Shown here piece by piece: positions 1-8,711 of a DNA stretch of 64,000 bases. Position numbers and translations under genes: made by a program. The number at the start of each line of letters is the position of its first letter. Position 1 is the first letter of the stretch. Below the pieces are notes generated by a model, which did no database searches, was not told the DNA's origin, and saw nothing but the letters and a program-made list of their open reading frames with translations. The stretch is taken from positions 496,001-560,000 of the forward strand of contig NZ_JAJVCS010000001.1 in assembly GCF_021395205.1 (NCBI RefSeq). Direction: 5' to 3'. This DNA is from Polynucleobacter sp. IMCC 30228 (lineage in GTDB: Bacteria > Pseudomonadota > Gammaproteobacteria > Burkholderiales > Burkholderiaceae).

Positions 1-35
1 CCTGGGTTGCCCAGACCTATAATTAACTGAATCAT
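1..35 (-). CDS. pth: Peptidyl-tRNA hydrolase, N-terminal fragment cut by the window edge
   Basis: Only the first 11 complete codons lie in the window. They read MIQLIIGLGNP, with two bases of the next codon consistent with Gly, which is the start of the family's GLGNPG motif. Pth releases peptides from prematurely dropped peptidyl-tRNA in the cytoplasm. It follows rplY on the same strand, the usual order in proteobacteria, with an intrinsic terminator between them, so it may have its own promoter as well. The identification rests on a short but diagnostic motif plus synteny. Confidence 0.8.
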   Translation of the reverse strand, partial: MIQLIIGLGNP

Positions 36-80
36 GGCGTTAATGTAGCTGAAGCTGGAAAAAATGTCATCGACAGACTT

Positions 81-114
81 AAAAAAAAAGAAAACCCGCG
101 CTCAGCGGGCTTTC
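81..114 (-). terminator. Intrinsic terminator after rplY
   Basis: On the minus strand CCCGC (109-105) and GCGGG (99-95) form a stem around a 5-nt loop. The stem extends outward through a G-T wobble and A-T pairs. It is followed by TTTT-C and a run of T (positions 90-81). Placement just after the rplY stop and before pth fits the end of the prs/rplY transcript. Confidence 0.85.
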
Positions 115-131
115 TTGAATGACAATTTACC

Positions 132-809
132 TTAAGCCTTTGCGTCTTTATCTTTGTCTTTGTCTTTATCTTTCTCTTTAGCCGCATCTGCAGCTGCAGG
201 GGCTGCCTCAGTAGCCACAGCAACGACTGTTTCGGGTTCGGCTTTAACAGTAGGGATACGCGCATTAGCAAGCACAGGATTTTCTTGTTCAATGTGCAAG
301 ACCAAGGTTACACCTTTGGGTAAGACCACGTCTTTCGCATGAATTGAATGACCTACTTCAATTTTACTGAGATCAACTTCGATGAACTCAGGTAAGTCTG
401 CTGGCAAGCAGGTAATTTCCAGATCATTAGCAATATGACTAATTACCGCACCACCCAATTTAATTGCGACGGATTCTTCTGCACGCGTAAAGTGCAAGGG
501 AATGCGCATATGAATTTTTTCAGTGGCTGAGACGCGTTGAAAATCAATATGTAAAACAAGTGGTTTGAAGGGATGCATTTGGTAATCGCGGAGCAGGGCT
601 TTTTGAGTCTTTCCCCCAATTTCAATTTCCAAAATAGACGAGTGAAAAGCTTCTTTGCGTAAGGCATGAAATAACGCGTTATGGTCTAGTTCAACCACTT
701 GAGGCGTTTTTTGACCGCCATAAATAATGCCCGGAGTTTTACCGGAGTTGCGTAGGCGGCGGCTCGCACCCGTTCCCTGCACGCTTCTTTCAAAAGCAAC
801 GACTTTCAT
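132..809 (-). CDS. rplY: 50S ribosomal protein L25/general stress protein Ctc
   Basis: A protein of 225 aa of the long, two-domain Ctc-type L25 that binds 5S rRNA in the 50S subunit. The N-terminal domain (about 1-95) carries the family features, such as [20 protein letters not shown]; a TL5-like beta domain follows to about residue 185. The frame opens four codons further upstream, but the start at 809 (MKVVAFERS) is preferred because a GGGAG Shine-Dalgarno lies just before it. The C-terminus is an Ala-rich stretch followed by an acidic/basic KDKDKD tail encoded by near-hexameric repeats. It lies downstream of prs and upstream of pth on the same strand, a conserved order. Confidence 0.93.
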   Translation of the reverse strand: MKVVAFERSVQGTGASRRLRNSGKTPGIIYGGQKTPQVVELDHNALFHALRKEAFHSSILEIEIGGKTQKALLRDYQMHPFKPLVLHIDFQRVSATEKIHMRIPLHFTRAEESVAIKLGGAVISHIANDLEITCLPADLPEFIEVDLSKIEVGHSIHAKDVVLPKGVTLVLHIEQENPVLANARIPTVKAEPETVVAVATEAAPAAADAAKEKDKDKDKDKDAKA

Positions 810-934
810 AAGGACTCCCAATGTAGGTTAATTTCCGTTCGCGACCAAACAGAAAAGCCTCAAATTATAGCTTGCTTGGGGTTTGAGAACAATGCTAAGG
901 GCCTGAGTAGACCAAAAATAGCTAAAAGAGCCCT

Positions 935-1888
935 TTATTCAGCAAATAGCGACATCACCGAGTCGCCCTTGCTAATGCGCAGGAGGGTTTCAGCCAAAAG
1001 GGGGGCAACACTTAATTGGCGAATTTTCTTAACCTTACTTCCCTCTACAGTCAGGGGAATGGTATCGGTCACAACGACTTCGTCGAGCTCTGAGGCGGCA
1101 ATTCGAGCCACGGCGCCACCCGACAAAACAGCATGGGTACAGTAAGCAGTAACCCCCTTAGCGCCCCGCTGTTTAAGGGCTTCAGCGGCTTTACAAAGGG
1201 TGCCACCAGTATCAATAATGTCGTCCATGATGACGCAGTGGCGGCCTTCAACCTCACCAATTAGGTGCATTACTTCAGAAACATTGGCCTTGGGCCGGCG
1301 TTTATCAATAATGGCTAAGTCACAATCTAGTTGTTTGGCCATCGCACGGGCCCGCACCACCCCACCAATATCGGGAGACACCACCAGTAAATCATCGCCT
1401 TTTTTGTGTTGCAGGTCGGCTAGTAAAACGGGAGAGGCGTAAATATTATCAACTGGGATATCGAAGAAACCTTGTATTTGATCAGCATGCAGATCCATGG
1501 TTAAAACCCGTTCGATGCCCGCTACCGACTGCAGCATATTGGCCACAATACGCGCTGAAATAGCCACCCGAGCCGAACGTGGACGACGGTCTTGGCGGGC
1601 ATATCCGAAGTAAGGAATCACTGCGGTTATGCGACTGGCAGATGCACGCTTTAGAGCGTCAATCATGACCATTAATTCCATTAAATTATCGTTTGTTGGC
1701 GCGCAAGTAGACTGAATTACAACGACATTTTTACCGCGCACATTTTCTTGAATTTCAACCTGAATTTCTCCGTCGGAAAAGCGTCCTACAAAGGCTTTAC
1801 CGAGGGAGAGACTTAATTCTTGAGCTACTGCATTTGCTAGAGCAGGGTTGGCATTGCCAGTAAATAAGGTCAAGAAGTCGGAGTTCAT
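935..1888 (-). CDS. prs: Ribose-phosphate pyrophosphokinase (PRPP synthetase)
   Basis: A protein of 317 aa, the usual length for class I PRPP synthetase. It transfers pyrophosphate from ATP to ribose 5-phosphate, feeding purine, pyrimidine, His, Trp and NAD synthesis. Visible motifs are the N-terminal TGNANPALA, the flexible-loop region [12 protein letters not shown], and the PRPP-binding loop [13 protein letters not shown] near residue 215-230. It lies between tRNA-Gln and rplY, the standard Burkholderiales arrangement. The 113-bp gap to the rplY start shows no convincing terminator. Confidence 0.96.
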   Translation of the reverse strand: MNSDFLTLFTGNANPALANAVAQELSLSLGKAFVGRFSDGEIQVEIQENVRGKNVVVIQSTCAPTNDNLMELMVMIDALKRASASRITAVIPYFGYARQDRRPRSARVAISARIVANMLQSVAGIERVLTMDLHADQIQGFFDIPVDNIYASPVLLADLQHKKGDDLLVVSPDIGGVVRARAMAKQLDCDLAIIDKRRPKANVSEVMHLIGEVEGRHCVIMDDIIDTGGTLCKAAEALKQRGAKGVTAYCTHAVLSGGAVARIAASELDEVVVTDTIPLTVEGSKVKKIRQLSVAPLLAETLLRISKGDSVMSLFAE

Positions 1889-1920
1889 AGGGGTAGATTT
1901 ATTTAGGCTATGCAGTTATT

Positions 1921-1997
1921 TGGCAGGGGAGGAAGGATTCGAACCTTCGCATGCTGGAATCAAAATCCAGTGCCTTAACCAGCTTGGCGACTCCCCT
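1921..1997 (-). tRNA. tRNA-Gln (anticodon TTG)
   Basis: The acceptor stem AGGGGAG (1997-1991) pairs exactly with CTCCCCT (1931-1925), followed by discriminator G (1924) and an encoded CCA (1923-1921). The anticodon arm CTGGA-TTTTGAT-TCCAG gives anticodon TTG, reading CAA. The T arm contains GGTTCGAATCC. It sits between ispE and prs on the same strand, a conserved place for tRNA-Gln in betaproteobacteria, and is probably processed from their transcript. Confidence 0.96.
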
Positions 1998-2005
1998 GTA
2001 GTGTG

Positions 2006-2890
2006 TCATTTTGATGAAATCGCATTGTAAGCGGAATTTTGATTTAAACCCCCCACTACCCGTCCAACCCACCCCTGAGGCAGATGAGCACAAAGATCTG
2101 CAGCGCGAGATTGGGCATTGGCATCAGGCAGGGCAACATACACGCTGCTGCCAGAGCCCGACATGCGGGGTTTAGAAAAAGGTAGCATCTGTTCAATCCA
2201 ATCTAAGGCTTGCTGAACTGCGGGGCAAATTTGTACGGCAACCGCCTGACAATCATTGCCCCATTTATTTTTCAATGCGGGAGAAGCTAAATAGTCATTG
2301 ATTGTAATCGGGGCATGGTTACGGGTCAATTCAGGCGCCTGGAAAATCGTGCTGGTGGCAATCGATGCGCCAGGAAAAATAACTAAATAGCGTGTCGGTG
2401 GTAGTTCTATTTCCTGTAATCGTTCCCCAATACCTTCGACAAAAGCATTTTTTCCAAAGAGAAAAAAGGGCACATCAGCCCCCAGTTGGAGACCTAGTTG
2501 CATGAGTGTGGGCAAATCTAAATGTAATTTCCATAAATCGTTTAGGCCCAGCAGAACCGCAGCTGCATCTGATGATCCGCCACCTAGCCCAGCACCCACG
2601 GGGATATTTTTTTCTAAGGCAATGCTTACTCCCGCTTTAGTGCCACTAAAATTTTTAATGAGTTCAGCCGCCCTGACAACGAGATTGTGTGCCGCATCGA
2701 TACCAGGTAGTGAGGTAGAAAGATGAACCTGTTGATCATTAGAGAGTTTAAGGGTGATTAAATCGCACCAGTCGATCAATTGAAAAACCGATTGCAAAAG
2801 ATGATAGCCATCATTGCGGCGGCCTACTATATGTAAAAATAAATTGAGCTTCGCCGGCGCAAAAAGTTGTATTGTCTTAGTTGCTGGCAT
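2006..2890 (-). CDS. ispE: 4-diphosphocytidyl-2-C-methyl-D-erythritol kinase
   Basis: A GHMP-family kinase of 294 aa that phosphorylates CDP-ME in the MEP isoprenoid pathway. The N-terminal FAPAKLNLFLHIVGRRNDGYH and the ATP-binding loop VGAGLGGGSSDAAA are diagnostic; a C-terminal MSGSGSSVY is the third GHMP motif. The frame is open further upstream, but the start at 2890 (MPATKTIQLF) fits the family and overlaps the end of the upstream TPR-LolB gene by 14 bp, suggesting coupled translation. tRNA-Gln follows immediately. Confidence 0.94.
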   Translation of the reverse strand: MPATKTIQLFAPAKLNLFLHIVGRRNDGYHLLQSVFQLIDWCDLITLKLSNDQQVHLSTSLPGIDAAHNLVVRAAELIKNFSGTKAGVSIALEKNIPVGAGLGGGSSDAAAVLLGLNDLWKLHLDLPTLMQLGLQLGADVPFFLFGKNAFVEGIGERLQEIELPPTRYLVIFPGASIATSTIFQAPELTRNHAPITINDYLASPALKNKWGNDCQAVAVQICPAVQQALDWIEQMLPFSKPRMSGSGSSVYVALPDANAQSRAADLCAHLPQGWVGRVVGGLNQNSAYNAISSK

Positions 2891-4367
2891 AGTCAAAAAC
2901 CAGCCGAACCTCAACGGAGACTAGATTCGTATTGCGAATCATGGTCAGCTTTTCAAGTTTGTTGGGATTTAGCCAATCGTAACTTAAGGTCCACCCATCT
3001 TGTTTTATTTGGGTTACCTGTCCGTCACTATTGCGTTCAACACTCGCGCTACTTCCTGGTCTGGCCTGGGCTCGCATCCAGTCAGATAAACCGCGGGCGG
3101 GTAAGGCAAGACCCAGTGCATTCAATAATAAAGTATCCGCATCAAACGCTTTGAATATTTCGCCATTGCGCTCAAGCGTAGCTTCGCCAGGGGTAACAGT
3201 AATTTTGGCCAGCGCCCCACCAATAGGATTACGAATTTCCAAGACATCGCTTAATTGATTTTGGGTAAGGGTAAAGCCACCCGAGCCTCCTTGATTACGA
3301 CCTTCTACACTACCTGTTACATTCACTGAGAAGCGTCCATCCCATTGAGCTGATTTAGTTTCATTGTGACTAACCCAATCTGGCTTCAGGCGCGCTAAGG
3401 TTTCGCGTAAGGTAGCATTATTCGCATCTAATTTTTCTGCTTGGCGCCACGAGACTTCAGCAGCACTCATTTGTTGCTGGCTCCACTGCACTTCGCCTAA
3501 ATGGGCAGCAATATCTGCCTCTGGTTTAGTTTGCAGCGCTTGCTGTAATTGCTGGGTTGCTAAAGCCGTATTGCCAAGGCGAAAATTAACCCACCCTAGA
3601 CTATCTAAAATAAAAGCATCATTAGGAGAAAGTTGATGTGCCTTAGTGATGAGGACAAGCGCTTCGGGTAATTTTTGCTTGCGATCGGCTAAGGAGTAAC
3701 CCAAGGCATTTAAAGCATTAACATCATTCGGATTTTGGCTCAAAATAATTCGCAAGACCTTTTCCATCACTTCGGGGTGACCTGCTTTATCGGCCGCCAT
3801 GGAGTAAAGGAAAAGAATTTCTTTGTCTTGCGGTAGCGGATTGACTGCAGAAATAATGCTATAAAAAGCCCGCATGGCATTATCTTCATTAGCAGCCTTA
3901 GCAAACAGAGGCATGAGACGCTTAATAGTTGTTTCACGATCAGTCGGTTTTTGACTACGTAACAGAGCAATGGTGGGCTGTACGGCGTCAGGCCAGCGCT
4001 GGTTAAGCATAAGCAAGGTCACTAACACTTCTTTTGAGTTGCCTGGTGAGGCCCCCGCTAAACTGTCCCAGCTTTCAGCTGCCTCTAAGGCACTATCAGG
4101 AGCGCCCGCAGCCAAAGCAATTTCCATTGCCCGTTGAGCCAAACGGGGGTCGCGGGTTTTGCGCGCTAAGCTTAAGTACGTTTGATACCCCAAGCCAAAC
4201 TCGCCCCGTTGCACAGCGATTTCAGAGGCCAGTATTTCAAAAATAGCCTGCCCACCATCATTTTCAGCAACTGCTTGAGGGCGCTCATTAAAAGGCTCAG
4301 CAAGGACTGGCAGTGCACCACAGCAGTTTAGGCCAAGGGCGAAACTAAGCAATAAAAAAGGTTTCAT
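2877..4367 (-). CDS. lolB: Fusion of a periplasmic TPR protein and outer-membrane lipoprotein receptor LolB
   Basis: A protein of 496 aa. Residues 1-23 look like a signal peptide ending near VLA|EP. Residues about 40-330 hold tetratricopeptide-like helical repeats, the clearest around LNALGYSLADRKQKLPEAL and ILDSLGWVNFRLGN. Residues about 336-496 match LolB, with the WDGRFSV start, GGFTL, and the GLSDWMRAQ and DGWTLSYDWL segments. LolB inserts lipoproteins into the outer membrane after receiving them from LolA. In relatives the TPR gene and lolB usually sit side by side between mutM and ispE, so this is a fusion in the expected place. Two Cys (15, 16) occur in the leader, but neither is preceded by a normal lipobox. 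The LolB assignment comes from domain pattern and synteny. Confidence 0.8.
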   Translation of the reverse strand: MKPFLLLSFALGLNCCGALPVLAEPFNERPQAVAENDGGQAIFEILASEIAVQRGEFGLGYQTYLSLARKTRDPRLAQRAMEIALAAGAPDSALEAAESWDSLAGASPGNSKEVLVTLLMLNQRWPDAVQPTIALLRSQKPTDRETTIKRLMPLFAKAANEDNAMRAFYSIISAVNPLPQDKEILFLYSMAADKAGHPEVMEKVLRIILSQNPNDVNALNALGYSLADRKQKLPEALVLITKAHQLSPNDAFILDSLGWVNFRLGNTALATQQLQQALQTKPEADIAAHLGEVQWSQQQMSAAEVSWRQAEKLDANNATLRETLARLKPDWVSHNETKSAQWDGRFSVNVTGSVEGRNQGGSGGFTLTQNQLSDVLEIRNPIGGALAKITVTPGEATLERNGEIFKAFDADTLLLNALGLALPARGLSDWMRAQARPGSSASVERNSDGQVTQIKQDGWTLSYDWLNPNKLEKLTMIRNTNLVSVEVRLVFDYASN

Positions 4368-4402
4368 AACCCCATTCTAATCGCGGAAACTACAATCTAT
4401 TT

Positions 4403-5239
4403 ATGCCCGAACTACCTGAAGTAGAAGTAACCCGTCTTGGTATCCAAGCCCACCTTGTGGGACGAAGCATCTCTGGCCTCGAAGTGCTTGATGGTCGGCT
4501 CCGCTGGCCAGTGATAAAAAATCTGGCTACCATCCTTCGCGGCCAACAAGTTCAAGCGATTGAACGCCGAGGCAAATACTTACTGCTGCGCTTAGATCGG
4601 GGTTATTTACTCATCCACTTAGGTATGACAGGTGTATTACGAATTTTGCCCACCCCTGACTTACCTAAACCACATGATCGAGTCATTTTTTATTTGGGCT
4701 CTCTCAGTTTGCGTTTACACGATCCCAGAAAATTTGGCGCCGTGATTTGGCATCCAAACAGTAAAGGGCCTGTCGCTTCGAATCCCCTGCTTAGTAAGCT
4801 GGGTGTAGAGCCACTGTCAGCAGACTTTGCTGGCGCAGCCGCAGCAGACCTGTTGTACCAAGCTTCGCGGGGTAGAACAATCGCAGTGAAGCAATTTTTG
4901 TTGGCTGGACAAGCCGTAGTGGGGGTAGGCAATATTTACTGTTCGGAAAGCCTATTTGAAGCCGGTATTCATCCTGCTAAAGCAGCTGGACGATTAACTC
5001 GCCCAAATTGTGTACGTTTAGCTATGGCCATTCGCGCGGTCTTAACGCGGGCCATTAAAGCAGGGGGGAGCTCATTGCGCGATTTTGTTAATAGCGCGGG
5101 TGAGCCAGGGCACTTTATGATGCAAACCAAAGTATATGATCGCCGTGATCTGCCCTGTAGGGTATGTCAAACCCCAATTCGTCAAATAGTGCAAAGTCAA
5201 CGTTCAACCTACTACTGCCCAGTGTGCCAAAAACGCTAA
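4403..5239 (+). CDS. mutM: Formamidopyrimidine-DNA glycosylase
   Basis: A protein of 278 aa. This bifunctional glycosylase/AP lyase excises 8-oxoguanine and formamidopyrimidines. The N-terminus MPELPEVEV supplies the catalytic Pro2 and Glu3, and Lys58 in RRGKYLLL is the conserved active-site lysine. The C-terminal zinc finger is intact (CRVCQ...CPVCQKR, last 28 residues). Its start lies 35 bp from the divergent TPR-LolB gene. It overlaps the likely mutY start by 16 bp, so two enzymes of the 8-oxoguanine (GO) system are translationally linked. Confidence 0.96.
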   Translation: MPELPEVEVTRLGIQAHLVGRSISGLEVLDGRLRWPVIKNLATILRGQQVQAIERRGKYLLLRLDRGYLLIHLGMTGVLRILPTPDLPKPHDRVIFYLGSLSLRLHDPRKFGAVIWHPNSKGPVASNPLLSKLGVEPLSADFAGAAAADLLYQASRGRTIAVKQFLLAGQAVVGVGNIYCSESLFEAGIHPAKAAGRLTRPNCVRLAMAIRAVLTRAIKAGGSSLRDFVNSAGEPGHFMMQTKVYDRRDLPCRVCQTPIRQIVQSQRSTYYCPVCQKR

Positions 5240-6420
5240 ATCGAGATCAGTTTGCAACAGTACTGTTGCGCTGGCATCAACAAGATGGTCGCGCCGGGTT
5301 GCCTTGGCAAAATTTACGCGATCCTTACGCTATCTGGGTCTCTGAAATTATGTTGCAACAAACACAAGTCAGCACTGTGCTTGAACGTTATCCTAAGCTC
5401 ATGCAGCGCTTTCCCACAGTTCAGGCGCTAGCTGCTGCCCCCTTAGATGAAGTATTGGCAGAATGGAGTGGATTGGGTTACTACAGTCGTGCACGTAATT
5501 TGCATGCTTGCGCAAAGCAAATAGTGCAGGATTATGGCGGGCAGTTTCCTCGCCAATTAGCGCAATTAGAAAAATTAGCAGGCATTGGTAGGTCAACCGC
5601 AGGTGCGATTGCTGCATTTGCATTTAATCTGCGTACGCCAATCTTAGATGCAAATGTGAAGCGGATTTTAGCAAGGTTATTTGGCGTTGCAGGTGCGGTA
5701 CAAAGCAAGGCAGTTAGCGAGCAATTGTGGCAATTAGCCCAAACGCTCTTGCCACATGAGGCGAAATTCATGCCACGCTATACACAGGCTTTAATGGATT
5801 TTGGTGCCACATGGTGTACTGCGCGACAACCGATTTGTTTAAGCCAAAAAAATAGTCAAGAAAAAAAATGTCCATTCGAAAGTAGTTGTATTGCCAAACA
5901 ACATAATCAAGTACTTGAGTTACCCAAGAAACTAGTCAAGAAAAAATCACCTGCATTTAACTGTGTGATGCTCATCATTCAAGCCCAAGAGCAGATTTTA
6001 TTGCAACGTCGGCCAACCGAGGGTATCTGGGGTGGCTTATGGTCTTTACCTGAATCGAGTTGGCAAAAAATAACGCTAGATAGTGTTGTGCAGTCGCCAA
6101 AAATAAAAAAAAATATTAGCACCAAAAAATTACTGCAAATGATTTTTTCATCAGGCCACGTTGCAGAAAAAGTATTAGACCAATTGATTAAATTAAGTAC
6201 TAAGCCAGTAGCAGGCTTAGTACTCAAGCATGTGTTTACCCATCGGGTATTGTGGATTCAGTCTTGGCGTATTCAATTGAGCAAGCCCATAGCCATAGCG
6301 GGAACAGATTACGCTTGGTTTAGGCTGAACGAACTAGATGCACTTGGCTTGCCGCAAGCAATCCGCCTTATTTTTCAGGATTGGAATCTAATTCGCGATG
6401 CCGATAAAGCAAATGAATAG
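5224..6420 (+). CDS. mutY: Adenine DNA glycosylase
   Basis: MutY removes A mispaired with 8-oxoG. The start is uncertain: the frame is open from an ATG at 5164, but a GTG at 5224 gives a 398-aa protein whose N-terminus (MPKTLNRDQF) matches the usual family start. The catalytic Glu lies in SEIMLQQTQ (E41) and the helix-hairpin-helix/Asp region in LAGIGRSTAGAI and DANVKRIL. Four Cys of the 4Fe-4S loop are at about 198, 205, 216 and 222, giving spacing x6-x10-x5 rather than the usual x6-x2-x5. A C-terminal NUDIX-like 8-oxoG-recognition domain begins about residue 245 (VMLIIQAQEQILLQRRP). Its last 53 bp overlap the convergent rapZ gene. Confidence 0.94.
   Translation: MPKTLNRDQFATVLLRWHQQDGRAGLPWQNLRDPYAIWVSEIMLQQTQVSTVLERYPKLMQRFPTVQALAAAPLDEVLAEWSGLGYYSRARNLHACAKQIVQDYGGQFPRQLAQLEKLAGIGRSTAGAIAAFAFNLRTPILDANVKRILARLFGVAGAVQSKAVSEQLWQLAQTLLPHEAKFMPRYTQALMDFGATWCTARQPICLSQKNSQEKKCPFESSCIAKQHNQVLELPKKLVKKKSPAFNCVMLIIQAQEQILLQRRPTEGIWGGLWSLPESSWQKITLDSVVQSPKIKKNISTKKLLQMIFSSGHVAEKVLDQLIKLSTKPVAGLVLKHVFTHRVLWIQSWRIQLSKPIAIAGTDYAWFRLNELDALGLPQAIRLIFQDWNLIRDADKANE
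6196..6224. repeat. Perfect 11-bp inverted repeat inside mutY
   Basis: AGTACTAAGCC (6196-6206) and GGCTTAGTACT (6214-6224) flank a 7-nt spacer within the NUDIX-like domain coding region. There is no T run after it on either strand. Confidence 0.8.
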
Positions 6421-7261
6421 GTAAGGTGCTGACTGCATTTTTTTCTAGGGCTTGGCCCAGTCGATTGATTAAGTAAACCGAGCGATGTTGTCCACCAGTG
6501 CAGCCAATGGCAATAGTTAAGTAACTACGACCATCAGCGATGTAATGGGGCAACCAATTTTGCACAAAGCGAATAATGTCATCGGCCATTGCATTGACTT
6601 CTGGAATTGCGCTTAAAAAGCGTTTAACTAGTTCATCCCTACCCGTTAAGGGGCGCAGTATTTTGTCGTAGTACGGGTTAGGAAGACAGCGCACATCAAA
6701 GACCAGGTCAGCTTCACCAGGCAAGCCTTTTTTAAAGCCAAATGATTCAAGGATGACGGTTAAACCCACTGGTTTATCTTTAATCAAATCTTGAATCCAA
6801 GAGCGCAGTGTATGGGCGGGCAGATTGCTGGTATCGATACTATGCGCTTCCTTACTAAGGGGTTCAAGTAGCTTGCGCTCGAGTTCTAGGGCCTCAATTA
6901 AGGTGCTTGCTAATGTCTGTTCAGAGTTAGCGCCCGCTTTAACTGAAAGGGGATGGCGGCGTCTGGTCTCAGAAAAACGCTGCACTAAGGTATTCGTATC
7001 AGCATTAATAAAAAGGACGCGTACTTGATGGTTAGCTTGTAATTGTTTAAGCAGTTGCGGTAATTGGGCAATCGAATCACCACGACGAGCATCAATGGCA
7101 ACTGCAACCCGCTCCCTTTTTTCAATTTCTAGGGTCGCAATTAAAGCTTCTAATAAAGATACCGGTAAATTATCAATACAGTCGTAACCAGCATCTTCGA
7201 AGGCTCGCAAAGCAACAGATTTACCAGAACCCGAAATACCCGTAATTAGGTGAATTTGCAT
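6368..7261 (-). CDS. rapZ: RNase adapter protein RapZ (YvcJ family)
   Basis: A P-loop protein of 297 aa. In enterobacteria RapZ guides RNase E to the GlmZ sRNA and so controls glucosamine-6-phosphate synthase; whether that holds here is not shown. Walker A is GISGSGKS at residues 8-15. The C-terminal half has the RapZ signature DVRCLPNPYY and IGCTGGQHRSVY. It is the last gene of the kdsD-to-rapZ unit, 1 bp after hprK. The 3' end runs 53 bp into mutY on the opposite strand. Confidence 0.94.
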   Translation of the reverse strand: MQIHLITGISGSGKSVALRAFEDAGYDCIDNLPVSLLEALIATLEIEKRERVAVAIDARRGDSIAQLPQLLKQLQANHQVRVLFINADTNTLVQRFSETRRRHPLSVKAGANSEQTLASTLIEALELERKLLEPLSKEAHSIDTSNLPAHTLRSWIQDLIKDKPVGLTVILESFGFKKGLPGEADLVFDVRCLPNPYYDKILRPLTGRDELVKRFLSAIPEVNAMADDIIRFVQNWLPHYIADGRSYLTIAIGCTGGQHRSVYLINRLGQALEKNAVSTLPIHLLYRHRELDSNPEK

Positions 7262-7262
7262 C

Positions 7263-8249
7263 TTAAAGTAAACGCCCTTGCAGCTTACTATTTTCTGCGT
7301 CAGCGTTCATTTGGCTCCGCTGCCGTTCGATAAATTCTTTGAGGGTATCAATACCGCGTAATTGCAAAATAGTATTGCGCACCGCAGCTTCAACTAAAAC
7401 AGCTAAATTACGGCCAGCAGCAACCTGAATTTTAACTGTACGAATTGGCACATCGAGTACGTTAATATGCTGAGCGTCAATGGGTAAGCGCTCAAACTCT
7501 CCGTCTGAGCGACGCACGAGTTGAACAATTAAACGTAATTTCAGTCGCCGCCGAACCGCTGTTTCGCCAAAAATAGTGCGAATATCGAGCAAACCAAGAC
7601 CGCGTACCTCCAACAAATCGCGCAAAATAATCGGGCATCGACCTTCGATGTAATCGGGGCCAAGCCTTGAAAAGTCAACGGCATCATCAGCAACTAAACC
7701 ATGGCCACGGGAAATTAACTCGAGCCCTAATTCGCTTTTACCAAGACCCGATTCACCCATAATTAAGACGCCCAAACCTAGGATATCCATAAAGACACCA
7801 TGCATGGTAATGCGGGGCGCGCCGATTTTGCTTAAGTAAGTACGCAAATTGTCAATTACTGTTGCAGCAGAAACAGGGGTAGAAAATAGGGGGGTTGAAG
7901 AGCGCTGACAATACAGTTGTAGGTCGGGATCGGCCTCTTGACCATCGGCCACAATTACGCATGGGGGGTCTTTTGAAAGCATGCTAGCGAGCTGCATATG
8001 CCGTTGTTCTGGTGCTAGAGCAGCATGATAGGCAACTTCTTGAGTACCAAAAATCTGAATGCGACTAGGGTGGATGAGATTTAAGTGACCCACTAAGTCT
8101 GAGGAAGCAGAGGCGGCTAAGACAGCCTCGGACGGAAATTTACGCTCAGCACCTTCTAGACCACCAACCCAGGAGAGTTTTAAATCACCCACATTGTCAT
8201 CAAAAATTTGTTGGGCGCTTAAGCTTTCAAGCAGTAATGACTGCGTCAT
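7263..8249 (-). CDS. hprK: HPr kinase/phosphorylase
   Basis: A protein of 328 aa. It phosphorylates and dephosphorylates HPr on Ser. The P-loop GESGLGKS is near residues 164-171, followed by the family signature [19 protein letters not shown] and the [15 protein letters not shown] region. It lies 3 bp after ptsN and 1 bp before rapZ. In proteobacteria this kinase goes with a PTS-Ntr regulatory branch rather than with sugar uptake; no HPr or enzyme I gene is present in this window. Confidence 0.95.
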   Translation of the reverse strand: MTQSLLLESLSAQQIFDDNVGDLKLSWVGGLEGAERKFPSEAVLAASASSDLVGHLNLIHPSRIQIFGTQEVAYHAALAPEQRHMQLASMLSKDPPCVIVADGQEADPDLQLYCQRSSTPLFSTPVSAATVIDNLRTYLSKIGAPRITMHGVFMDILGLGVLIMGESGLGKSELGLELISRGHGLVADDAVDFSRLGPDYIEGRCPIILRDLLEVRGLGLLDIRTIFGETAVRRRLKLRLIVQLVRRSDGEFERLPIDAQHINVLDVPIRTVKIQVAAGRNLAVLVEAAVRNTILQLRGIDTLKEFIERQRSQMNADAENSKLQGRLL

Positions 8250-8252
8250 GAT

Positions 8253-8711
8253 TTAGGTCTTCCAATGGCATAGTAATTGGCACACTTTTTCAGGGTCAAT
8301 TTCATTTTCTAATGCGACACGTGCCTTTGGGTCAGAGAGTACTTGAGCAATTGCAGAAAGTATTTCGAGGTGCTCTTGAGTAGCTTTTTCTGGCACCAAG
8401 AGAAAAACTAAAATACTCACCGGCAATTGATCTGGTGCGGCAAAATCAATTGGCGTTGCCACTTTAATGAAGGCTGCGCAAGGATGCTTAAGGCCTTTGA
8501 CTCGACCATGGGGAATCGCTACCCCAGCACCTAGGCCAGTGGAGCCTAGTTGTTCGCGCGCATTCAAAAAACTACAGACTGTGTCAGCTGAAATGGGCTT
8601 GAGTTGTTCAGCAAATAAAGCGGCAGCAGCTGCAAATACCTCGCTCTTATTTTTAGCGGGGCTGTTAAGCGCAATACAGTTTGTAGTAAATAGGGGGCTG
8701 AGAACATTCAT
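8253..8711 (-). CDS. ptsN: PTS IIA-like nitrogen regulatory protein
   Basis: A protein of 152 aa with one EIIA (fructose/mannitol-type) domain. The phosphoacceptor is His68 in GVAIPHGRVKG. It receives phosphate from NPr/HPr and regulates targets, in other bacteria K+ transport and stress responses. Its ATG overlaps the hpf stop by 4 bp. It keeps the order hpf-ptsN-hprK-rapZ although rpoN, the gene after which the Ntr locus is named, is absent upstream. Confidence 0.93.
   Translation of the reverse strand: MNVLSPLFTTNCIALNSPAKNKSEVFAAAAALFAEQLKPISADTVCSFLNAREQLGSTGLGAGVAIPHGRVKGLKHPCAAFIKVATPIDFAAPDQLPVSILVFLLVPEKATQEHLEILSAIAQVLSDPKARVALENEIDPEKVCQLLCHWKT

Noticed and set aside
890-960. AAGGGC/GCCCTT pairing after prs as a terminator
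   Set aside because: Loop too long and no T run follows on the minus strand.
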